This document shows, in pieces, positions 39,261 to 47,075 of a DNA stretch of 64,000 nucleotides; positions within the stretch are counted from its first letter, which is position 1, and every line of letters begins with the position of its first letter. Source of the DNA: Oceanospirillum sediminis. GTDB lineage: Bacteria; Pseudomonadota; Gammaproteobacteria; Pseudomonadales; Halomonadaceae. A program made the position numbers and the translations under genes. The notes below the pieces were generated by a model, which was not told the origin of the DNA, did no database searches, and worked only from the letters and a program-made list of their open reading frames with translations. The stretch lies in NCBI RefSeq assembly GCF_014164585.1, contig NZ_JACJFM010000030.1, positions 1-64,000 of the forward strand. Direction: 5' to 3'.

Positions 39261-39315
39261 TCTTACTTCGATAGCACTTTGCTGCTCTGTCTTTTAAGGG
39301 CGTATCTTCTGGCGT

Positions 39316-40485
39316 TCAGAAACCTGATGGCCATTGCCAGCCGGGTTCATCCAGTATACCTTGCCCTGGAATTTCTGTAGCCCCCATAGGTTTATGCAGA
39401 TGGACAGAGTGGCACTCATCATAGCTTTCCAGTGTTCTGATCAACTGTGGGGCGTGGGAAATAACCCAGATCTGACTGTCTTCAGACGCCTTTATGATCA
39501 GCTTACCCAATGCAGGCAGAAGGTCCGGATGCAGACTGGTTTCCGGCTCATTCAATACCATCAGTTCAGGTGGCCTCGGTGTCAGTAAAGCAGCGGTCAG
39601 CAGCAGATAACGCAAAGTACCATCTGATAGCTCTGCCGCACTCAGCGGGCGAAGCATACCGGGTTGCTGAAGACTCAGAGTGAATCGATTATCATCACTA
39701 ATACCGATATCCAGTGTCGAACCCGGAAAAGCATTATCCAGCGCTTCCTCCAGGGCGGCGTCATCACCCACCTCCCGAATCGTCTGAATGGCTGCAGCCA
39801 GATCCCGACCATCATGATGCAGTACCGGAGTACGAGTCCCTATGCTGGATTGCCTGGCAGGAGCATCCCGGTCTGTGCGGAAATGATCGTAAAATCGCCA
39901 CTGGCGTATCTGCTCGCGCAGCATAAATAACTCAGGTGTTGCCGAGTAATCTGCGACCTGGTCGAACATACTGTCATAAGCTGGCAGATGCTGACTGATG
40001 ACTTTGTAATTACGGCCTTGCCGACTTTTGACAACAGGCCCCTGACGGGATACCAGCTGAGCCGCAGGCCGCCATTTTTCACCTGCCCAGATCGCTTCCT
40101 GCTTTACTTCCGGATCACCATTAAATACGCTGCCTGGTACTGGCTCAGGCATTCCCATGGCAATAGCATAGCTGTACTCATCAGAAGCAAATCCCAGCAT
40201 TAACCGGTTGTGGCTTTTGCGATGGCTACCTTCAACAGCCACCTCACCAGACCGCATCCGGCGGCTGATATTATCGGGTCCGGCCCACATGGTTGAAGCA
40301 AGGCCACCTTCACTGGCCAGAGCCGATACAACCCCGCCTTGCGCAGTATTCGCCAGTAACCTGAGTGCCCGGTAAAGATTAGATTTACCGCTGCCATTGG
40401 CTCCGGTAATCACAGTGAGTTTGTCCAGTGGTAATTTTAATGATCTGATTGAGCGATAGTTCTCAATAGCCAGTGCAGTCAGCAT
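39316..40485 (-). CDS. AAA-type ATPase of the predicted RecF-like/OLD-like group
   Basis: A 389-residue protein starting MLTALAIENYRSIRSLKLPL, the standard opening of RecF/SMC-head-like ATPases. Walker A is ITGANGSGKSNLYRAL (about 26-41); the signature region is LSAAELSDGTLRYLLLTAALL; Walker B is LMVLNEPETSLHPDLL; the switch His is WVISHAPQLI. There is no coiled-coil arm and no TOPRIM nuclease domain, so it is not RecF or OLD itself. Such single-gene ATPases have no agreed function; some belong to defence systems, but no nuclease partner lies next to it. Confidence 0.82.
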   Translation of the reverse strand: MLTALAIENYRSIRSLKLPLDKLTVITGANGSGKSNLYRALRLLANTAQGGVVSALASEGGLASTMWAGPDNISRRMRSGEVAVEGSHRKSHNRLMLGFASDEYSYAIAMGMPEPVPGSVFNGDPEVKQEAIWAGEKWRPAAQLVSRQGPVVKSRQGRNYKVISQHLPAYDSMFDQVADYSATPELFMLREQIRQWRFYDHFRTDRDAPARQSSIGTRTPVLHHDGRDLAAAIQTIREVGDDAALEEALDNAFPGSTLDIGISDDNRFTLSLQQPGMLRPLSAAELSDGTLRYLLLTAALLTPRPPELMVLNEPETSLHPDLLPALGKLIIKASEDSQIWVISHAPQLIRTLESYDECHSVHLHKPMGATEIPGQGILDEPGWQWPSGF

Positions 40486-40708
40486 AAAATGATCTTAGTA
40501 ATGATGAATATTCCAGGATAAATTTTCTGCTGCATTATATACACTGCTTTTTGCTTTATCGCCTCAGGTTGTAAGGTATTTTTATATCGTTAGCCGGGAC
40601 AGAGCGTTGTGAAATATACGACCGGATTACGCAATAGCATAGGAGCGGGTGTAGCTATGGACACTGTAGCCATCCATACAGAGACATAATAACCCTGAGC
40701 GAATACAG

Positions 40709-41797
40709 CTAAGACGAAGGTGATTGATCACCATTTGCTTCTTTTTTACTCTTCTTCTTAGCCTGATACATTTTCTCATCGGCTAACTGTATTAACTCAT
40801 CGCCATCTATATCATCATCAGGATTAAACTGAGCCAGTCCGAGGCTAAAAGAGAAGTCTGGAAAGTGGGCTAAGAAGAGCTCCTGAACTTTATCAGTGAC
40901 AAGTTTTGCCTGATTACAGTTACACTCAGGAAGTACCAGACAGAACTCATCTCCCCCGTAGCGAAAAGCTAAATCAGTAGATCGACTGCAATCTGTCAGA
41001 ATCTGCCCCAGGATACGTAAAACTTCATCTCCCCGCATATGACCATAGCTATCATTAATTTTTTTGAAATCGTTGATATCAAAATATGCCAGTGACAATG
41101 TCGTTTTGCGGCGTTTAGCCATTGACAGTTCCCGCCAGAGAACATCTTTCATCGCCCGCCGATTATAAACATTGGTCAGGGAATCTTTTCTGGCTTGTTC
41201 CTCCAGCTGTCGGGTTCGTATAGCCACCTGATCTTCCAGGTTTTTAGCATAGTTTTCTGTATGTCGCTTAGCCGTTTCTATTTCTCCAACCAGGCTGCCT
41301 ATATAGGTGTCAAAAACCAGAGTAATATCAAAATAAAACAGCTTATCCAGTACGTCTATCGCCTTATCTGAATCAGCATTATCCGGACAGCAATCGGTCA
41401 TTACCTCAATAATGATCTGTTTCAATGCTCGGACTGCGGATAAATACAATTTCGGTTCAACACCAATTCTTTTATGAACCAGACCAATTCTCAGACGATT
41501 ATTCACATACTCACTGTTGTACTGCCCGGAGAACAGATCAATCACATAGTTTCTCTGCGCAGTCCGTAAACGCATGAGTGTGTCTGCATCTCCAATTAAG
41601 AGTGAAATAGCATCTATCTCTGTTTGTATTCTGTAGAACTGATCAACAATATTATCTATATTCTGCTCAATAACATCTCTAAATACAGGCAACACATTGA
41701 GCTCACTCTGATCCAGCCCCAGAAGTTCCATTCTGCTTCGGATTTCAACCTCACTGATTCTCATCTGCTCCAGCAACGTTTGATCTGTCCTTTTCAT
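40709..41797 (-). CDS. Globin-coupled diguanylate cyclase (heme oxygen sensor)
   Basis: A 362-residue protein. The ATG at 41797 is chosen because GGGGAG stands just before it; the longer frame starts 19 codons earlier without support. Residues 15-165 are a sensor globin: proximal heme ligand H108 in RIGLVHKRIGVEPKLYLSAV, with distal-side Y55 in DQFYRIQ, as in E. coli DosC. A short coiled coil (about 165-205) connects directly to a GGDEF domain with active motif RYGGDEFCLVLPE and an inhibitory RxxD (RSTD) five residues before it. It thus probably makes c-di-GMP depending on bound oxygen. DosC carries an extra middle domain absent here. The gene stands alone. Confidence 0.9.
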   Translation of the reverse strand: MKRTDQTLLEQMRISEVEIRSRMELLGLDQSELNVLPVFRDVIEQNIDNIVDQFYRIQTEIDAISLLIGDADTLMRLRTAQRNYVIDLFSGQYNSEYVNNRLRIGLVHKRIGVEPKLYLSAVRALKQIIIEVMTDCCPDNADSDKAIDVLDKLFYFDITLVFDTYIGSLVGEIETAKRHTENYAKNLEDQVAIRTRQLEEQARKDSLTNVYNRRAMKDVLWRELSMAKRRKTTLSLAYFDINDFKKINDSYGHMRGDEVLRILGQILTDCSRSTDLAFRYGGDEFCLVLPECNCNQAKLVTDKVQELFLAHFPDFSFSLGLAQFNPDDDIDGDELIQLADEKMYQAKKKSKKEANGDQSPSS

Positions 41798-41925
41798 TTT
41801 GACTCCCCTTAACGCACAATAGGTATCACCTGAAAGCTTAAGAACGGTTGGCACATATATTTTCCATGCTTCTGATACATGAGTTTAGACGCTTTTTGTC
41901 CTCCGTTTGTTTCTTTAGTTATGAT

Positions 41926-41939
41926 TTGATAAGAATCAG
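41926..41939. promoter_or_regulatory. FNR/Anr-like site between the globin cyclase and alpha-2-macroglobulin genes
   Basis: TTGATAAGAATCAG matches TTGAT-N4-ATCAA at nine of ten positions. It is about 135 bases before the globin cyclase start and about 125 before the macroglobulin start. No good -10 lies at class II distance in either direction, so its target is undecided. Confidence 0.4.
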
Positions 41940-42057
41940 AGAAAGTAGTCCCATATCAGTAGCCGCATCATTTATCATCTGTATGCCACCGTTTCATGTA
42001 AAGTGATTCATGCAGATTCCGTGGTCTTAAAATGATCCTGGATTGAAGGAAGTAGGT

Positions 42058-45000
42058 ATGTTCAGACGTTTTACGTATTACCTGATCAGCTTAATAGCAT
42101 TGATTATGCTATCAGCCTGTTCGGAAGAACCTCAGGCAGTTAAGAAAATTGAAACTGAAGCTTCGGGTATTACCACGACGGAGACAGAAAATGACGACTC
42201 TGTTCCCGCTACTTCTGCTTATGAAAGCAAGCTGCCTTTTAAACTGCAGGATATTTCAGAGCAGATGTTTGGTGACATCAATGCTATTGCTCTGAAATTC
42301 AGCCAGCCTCTGAAATCTGATCAGGCATTTTCTACTCTGGTTCATACCCAGCCGTTGTTACCTGATCCTGTTCTGAGCAACGATGGTCGGACGCTCTATC
42401 TGACCGGGATTGAACCAGAACAAAGTTACCAGGTTCGGGTAGAACATCAGATTCTGGGGATTCAGGGACAGTGGCTACCGGAATCGACAGAAAAAACAAT
42501 CAAAACCCGAGCTATGAATGCGGCCCTGAGTTTTGAAGTAGATGGTGCGGTGATGGTGCCCGGAAAAGTGGATGCTTTGCCGGTAATGTCTGTCAATGTG
42601 CCAGAAGCCGATCTGGAGTTGTATCGGGTGAAGCCTGAATCCATGCCTCATTTTTTCAGTGAATATGATTATCTGAAACAGAGCTGGTATGCGGCAGAAA
42701 ACCTGGAGCAGCATCTGGAACATGTTTATAGCATGAAGCTGCAGCTGGGAGAAAACCGGAATCAGCGTTACAAAACCAATATACCGCTGCAGAATATTCC
42801 GGCTCTGAAACAGCAAGGGATCTATCTGGCAATGATCCGGCAGGCCGGGCGGATGAAGTTCCAGGACTCCACCTGGTTTACTCTGTCATCTATTGGCTTA
42901 CAGATACGAGAGTTCAGCCAGCAGCTGTACTTTATCAGCCAGGATATCGCCACAGGCAAAGCACTGCCAAATACTGAAATTCGTTTACTGGGCTATAACG
43001 GTGAACTGATCGACTCAGGTATGACCGATGCATCAGGTCTCTGGAGTCGTCATAAGCAATGGCCTGAGGATAAACAGCCACAATTGATTCTGGCAATGAA
43101 TAACGGTCAGGTCACTGCGCTGCAATACCATAACGGCTGGGTTGATCTGTCGGCCTTTGAGCTGGATAAAACACCGTATCAGTCTGTAGAACACCTGATA
43201 CTGACGCCACGTAATATCTATCGCCCCGGTGAGTTACTGAGCGCCGGGGTATTGAAACGCGCCCATGATGGTCGTCTAGCGGGCGGGGATGTCAAGCTGC
43301 GAATCTATCAGCCAAATGGCGATATTGTGACAGAGCAGACGCTGTCTGATGCAGCCATTGCCGGGTATTACCCTCTGCAGTATCAACTGGCCGATAACGC
43401 CCCCAGCGGCACCTGGCAGCTGGCAGTGTTCAGTCCGGAGTCTGAGAAAGAAACCCAGTGGTTCGATTTTCTGGTAGAAGATTTTCTGCCTGAAAAGCTA
43501 CGTCTGGAAGTCGAAGGTGGGCTGGACAATACTGCACTATTTACCCGACAGCAGCTACCGGCACTGAAGGTGACAGGTGAATATCTGTACGGCGCCCCGG
43601 CAGCAGGCAATAAGCTGAATGCCACTGTTCAGATCTCGGCCTGGCATCAGCCGCTGGCAAACCAGCCTGGTTACTTTTTTGGTCAGCCGGATAATGCGGT
43701 GTCTGATACGATTTATCCTGACTCTGTTCATCTGAATGACGACGGACAAACCGAACTCACTCTGACCAATCGACAATACCCCTGGTCGAAAGCCAGTACA
43801 CCATTAAAACTGACTTACAGCCTGAGCCTGTTTGAGCAGGGTGGACGAGCTATTAATCGGGAAACGTCAGCACTGTACTGGCCTGCTGCCAGCTTTGTAG
43901 GGGTTAAGCCCGGTTTTGAAAATCATATCTCAGGTAAAAACAGCGAAGTCTTTTTTGATCTGATTCGTGCCAATGCTCAGGGAGAACCTCTGAACAGCGG
44001 TGAAGTACAGCTGGAGCTGCATCGTATCGAAGAAAACTATTTCTGGAGCTATACCCGTGAACGGGGCTGGTTCCATGAAGTGGAGCGTAAGGAATATCCG
44101 ATAGCAGAACAGCGAGCAGTATTGACCAGTGATGGCCCACTAAGAGTCTTGTTGCCTGTTGAGTGGGGTAAATATCGTCTGGAACTGGTCGATCTGACAT
44201 CCGGTACACGCACAATTTATCCCTTCCAGGCAGGTGAATCCTGGTTTAATGAGTGGATGGCCAGTGATCAGCTGGCTAGACCTGACCGGGTCAGCCTAGC
44301 GCTGGATAAAGCAGCGTATCAGCCTGGCGATGAAGTGACTGTTCGCTTAAATGCACCAACAGAAGGCAGAGCACTGATTCTGCTGGAAACCGACCGGATT
44401 CTGTTCTCCGAAGAGGTTTTACTGATAGATAAGAAAGCTACTTTCTCCTTCCGGGTACCGGATAGTCTGAATCGCCATGATGCTTATATCAGTGCCTTTG
44501 TCATCGCTCCGACAGACGATAACGACAAATTCAGAAAGCGTAGTGCGGGTTTTGCCCATCTGCCACTGGATCGTTCCGCCAGACAGTTACAGATCGTAAT
44601 GGACCTGCCAGAACGTTTACTGCCGGAAAGCGAAAATACAGTGCAGGTGGAAGTCACCGATGCAGCAGGTCAGGCATTTACTGGTGAAGCCTGGGTGAGT
44701 CTGGCGATTGTCGATTCAGGGATTCTGAGTGTAACCGGTTACACCATGCCAGATCCGTTTGAGTTCTTCTATTCCGCACGGGGCTATGGTGCTAACTGGC
44801 GTGATATGTATGCGGATGTCGCAGAGCAAACCCTTTATAAAGCGGCTGGAGTACGCTGGGGTGGTGATGGCCTGCTAGCTCGGGGCGGTCAGCGTCCGGA
44901 CGTGGATATCAAACTATTGAGTCTGTTTCATAAACCGGTGAAGGTGGTAAATGGCATTGCAAACCTGAACTTTGACCTGCCAGTGTTTGACGGCGAAGTG

Positions 45001-47061
45001 ACTCTGATGGCTACAGCCTTTGCCGGTAGTTCATTTGGTTCAGAGCAACAGGCCGTAAAAGTGGTATCACCAGTCGTCGCTGATCTGGCCCGACCTCGTT
45101 TTCTGTCTAAGGGGGATCAGAGTCAACTGACCTTTGAACTGACCAATACCAGTGAGAAGGCACTGCAGATCGACGTTGCACTGAGTATTTCCGGGGCTAT
45201 TTCAGAACAAGGCATTTCAGAAAGCGGTCTGTCAGAAGATGGTATTTCAGAGAGGAGTAATCCAGAAGCCACTTCAGAAGCGACACTGACTGCAAAAGAA
45301 GAGATACTGAGTATTCATCTGATGCCGGGCAAACGCCACATTATGCCTGTGCCAGTCACTGCGGATAGCCTCGGACAAGGAACTATTCATGCGGATATTA
45401 CCCTGGTTGATCCTGCATCTTCAGATCCTGAGTTAACTAAAAAGCAGTTACAACGCAGCTGGTCAGTCAGCGTGCGCAGCGCTGTACCTGCGGTTTATCA
45501 CTCGGTGACACAGGCTCTGGAAAAAGGCCAGAGTCTGGCCTTTCCTCCTGATCAGTTAGCAGGCTTCCAACCGGAAAGCGTGCAGGCTCAACTCAGGGTC
45601 AGCAACGTCCTCGGACTGGACAAAAAGCGTCATCTCGATTTCTTACAGGATTATCCTTATGCCTGTCTGGAGCAAACAACCAGTAAAGCCAGTGCGCTTT
45701 TGTATCAGGATGACTATACCGGCTTTAAAGCTGCAATGACTCGCCTGGCAGAGCTTCAGCATGAAAATGGTGGTTTTGGTCTCTGGTATAACCAGTCTCC
45801 GGAGGAGCGCTGGCTGACCGTGCATGTCACCGATCTGATGCTACGGCTAAAACAGGAAGGCTACCTGTTGCCTGATGGTCTGCTGGAAATGGCCCTGAGT
45901 CGGGTTGAAAGCTATGCCTACGATTATCACTCTGCCCGTCGCAATGCCTACTATGAAGCGGCTTATCGACTCTACGCCGCCTATGTGCTGGCTAAAGAAG
46001 GGCGTATTTCACTGGGTAAAGTTCGTGGTCTGATCAAAGATCATTTGCGCTACGGTAATGGTGCTCTGGCCGGAGTGTTAAGTGGTTATGCACTGATTTA
46101 TACCGGGCAGCAAGCTGAGGGCATTGAGCTGATTGCTCGGGCAATGCCGCAAAAACGAGAACATTACTCCGGTGATTATGGCTCTGTAATCAGAGACGAT
46201 GCTCTGATGATGGCGTTGATTCTGGAAGAGGGGGCCATACGTCATATCAGCCATGATGATCGGGCAGCACTGGAGAAGAAACTCCAGCAGTTGGTGATAC
46301 AGGTGCAGCAATCCCATTATCTGAGTACTCAGGAGCATAGCGCTTTACTCCGCCTGGCGGTTCAGCTGGATCAACGCTCAGCCAAGGCCTGGCAGGGTAC
46401 TCTGGCACAATCAGGAGAAGAAACGCTGCTGGAAGCAAAGAAGAAACTGATTGTCGCTCTGGACAGAACATTATTAGCCGATACCCGCTTTATCTATGGT
46501 GACAAAGGTAAAAGTGAAACGGGTAAAGGCAAAAGTGAAACGGGTGTACTATATGCCACCTATGACTGGACCGCGTTGCCAGCCGGACAGCCAGAAGACT
46601 TTGACCTGGGCATCTCAGTGCGGGCTAATTACTTCAAAGTGGAAAACAATGAAGCATTGCCTCTCACGGATAAGGATGTGCTTCGGCCAGGTGATCTGGT
46701 ACTGACTCACGTGAATCTGCGCAGTCAGAAAGATCTGGCTGATGTGCTCCTGTCTGCACTGCTTCCTGCGGGGCTGGAGCTGGAAAATCAGCAGCTGAAA
46801 CATGCAATCAAACTGGAAGGCATCACGCTTGATGGTCAGGTGATACAGACTCAGGCTGCTCTGGAATATGAAGCGTACCTGGATGATCGCTATGCCGCGG
46901 CACTGGAACTTTATAAAGGGGTAGAAGCGGATCTGTATTATCTGTCCAGGGTGGTCACACCAGGGCAGTATCAGGTGCCTCCGGTTCTGGCTGAATCCAT
47001 GTATCAGCCTGAGATTCGTGGTCAGGGTATCGCTGTGCCGGTGATCACCGTTCAGCCCTGA
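42058..47061 (+). CDS. yfhM: Bacterial alpha-2-macroglobulin lipoprotein (YfhM type)
   Basis: A 1667-residue periplasmic protease trap. The ATG at 42058 has AAGGA before it and gives a lipoprotein signal (LIALIMLSAC, acylated Cys near residue 21); a TTG 15 bases upstream is less likely. A string of beta-sandwich MG domains precedes the thioester domain, whose motif CLEQ sits at C1203-Q1206 (YPYACLEQTTSKAS), near the position in E. coli YfhM. The thioester would trap attacking proteases covalently. pbpC follows 14 bases later, the conserved partner that repairs the wall when the envelope is breached. Two in-frame tandem repeats (45196-45255 and 46504-46545) are unusual. Confidence 0.94.
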   Translation: MFRRFTYYLISLIALIMLSACSEEPQAVKKIETEASGITTTETENDDSVPATSAYESKLPFKLQDISEQMFGDINAIALKFSQPLKSDQAFSTLVHTQPLLPDPVLSNDGRTLYLTGIEPEQSYQVRVEHQILGIQGQWLPESTEKTIKTRAMNAALSFEVDGAVMVPGKVDALPVMSVNVPEADLELYRVKPESMPHFFSEYDYLKQSWYAAENLEQHLEHVYSMKLQLGENRNQRYKTNIPLQNIPALKQQGIYLAMIRQAGRMKFQDSTWFTLSSIGLQIREFSQQLYFISQDIATGKALPNTEIRLLGYNGELIDSGMTDASGLWSRHKQWPEDKQPQLILAMNNGQVTALQYHNGWVDLSAFELDKTPYQSVEHLILTPRNIYRPGELLSAGVLKRAHDGRLAGGDVKLRIYQPNGDIVTEQTLSDAAIAGYYPLQYQLADNAPSGTWQLAVFSPESEKETQWFDFLVEDFLPEKLRLEVEGGLDNTALFTRQQLPALKVTGEYLYGAPAAGNKLNATVQISAWHQPLANQPGYFFGQPDNAVSDTIYPDSVHLNDDGQTELTLTNRQYPWSKASTPLKLTYSLSLFEQGGRAINRETSALYWPAASFVGVKPGFENHISGKNSEVFFDLIRANAQGEPLNSGEVQLELHRIEENYFWSYTRERGWFHEVERKEYPIAEQRAVLTSDGPLRVLLPVEWGKYRLELVDLTSGTRTIYPFQAGESWFNEWMASDQLARPDRVSLALDKAAYQPGDEVTVRLNAPTEGRALILLETDRILFSEEVLLIDKKATFSFRVPDSLNRHDAYISAFVIAPTDDNDKFRKRSAGFAHLPLDRSARQLQIVMDLPERLLPESENTVQVEVTDAAGQAFTGEAWVSLAIVDSGILSVTGYTMPDPFEFFYSARGYGANWRDMYADVAEQTLYKAAGVRWGGDGLLARGGQRPDVDIKLLSLFHKPVKVVNGIANLNFDLPVFDGEVTLMATAFAGSSFGSEQQAVKVVSPVVADLARPRFLSKGDQSQLTFELTNTSEKALQIDVALSISGAISEQGISESGLSEDGISERSNPEATSEATLTAKEEILSIHLMPGKRHIMPVPVTADSLGQGTIHADITLVDPASSDPELTKKQLQRSWSVSVRSAVPAVYHSVTQALEKGQSLAFPPDQLAGFQPESVQAQLRVSNVLGLDKKRHLDFLQDYPYACLEQTTSKASALLYQDDYTGFKAAMTRLAELQHENGGFGLWYNQSPEERWLTVHVTDLMLRLKQEGYLLPDGLLEMALSRVESYAYDYHSARRNAYYEAAYRLYAAYVLAKEGRISLGKVRGLIKDHLRYGNGALAGVLSGYALIYTGQQAEGIELIARAMPQKREHYSGDYGSVIRDDALMMALILEEGAIRHISHDDRAALEKKLQQLVIQVQQSHYLSTQEHSALLRLAVQLDQRSAKAWQGTLAQSGEETLLEAKKKLIVALDRTLLADTRFIYGDKGKSETGKGKSETGVLYATYDWTALPAGQPEDFDLGISVRANYFKVENNEALPLTDKDVLRPGDLVLTHVNLRSQKDLADVLLSALLPAGLELENQQLKHAIKLEGITLDGQVIQTQAALEYEAYLDDRYAAALELYKGVEADLYYLSRVVTPGQYQVPPVLAESMYQPEIRGQGIAVPVITVQP
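45196..45255 (+). repeat. Four 15-bp in-frame tandem repeats
   Basis: Four copies of a 15-base unit encode AISEQ, GISES, GLSED and GISER. They lie in a Ser/Glu-rich spacer between folded domains of the macroglobulin. The copies have diverged by a few bases each. A change in copy number would keep the frame. Confidence 0.8.
46504..46545 (+). repeat. Two 21-bp in-frame tandem repeats
   Basis: Two adjacent copies of a 21-base unit, identical but for one base (GGT/GGC), encode KGKSETG twice. They form a basic, polar loop near the end of the thioester-containing region. Near identity suggests a recent duplication. Confidence 0.85.
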
Positions 47062-47075
47062 GCAAACCTGATATT

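Noticed and set aside
39316-40485. AAA ATPase and neighbouring GNAT gene as a defence or toxin-antitoxin system
   Set aside because: They converge rather than form an operon, no nuclease or antitoxin is adjacent, and the GNAT protein has no paired small DNA-binding gene.
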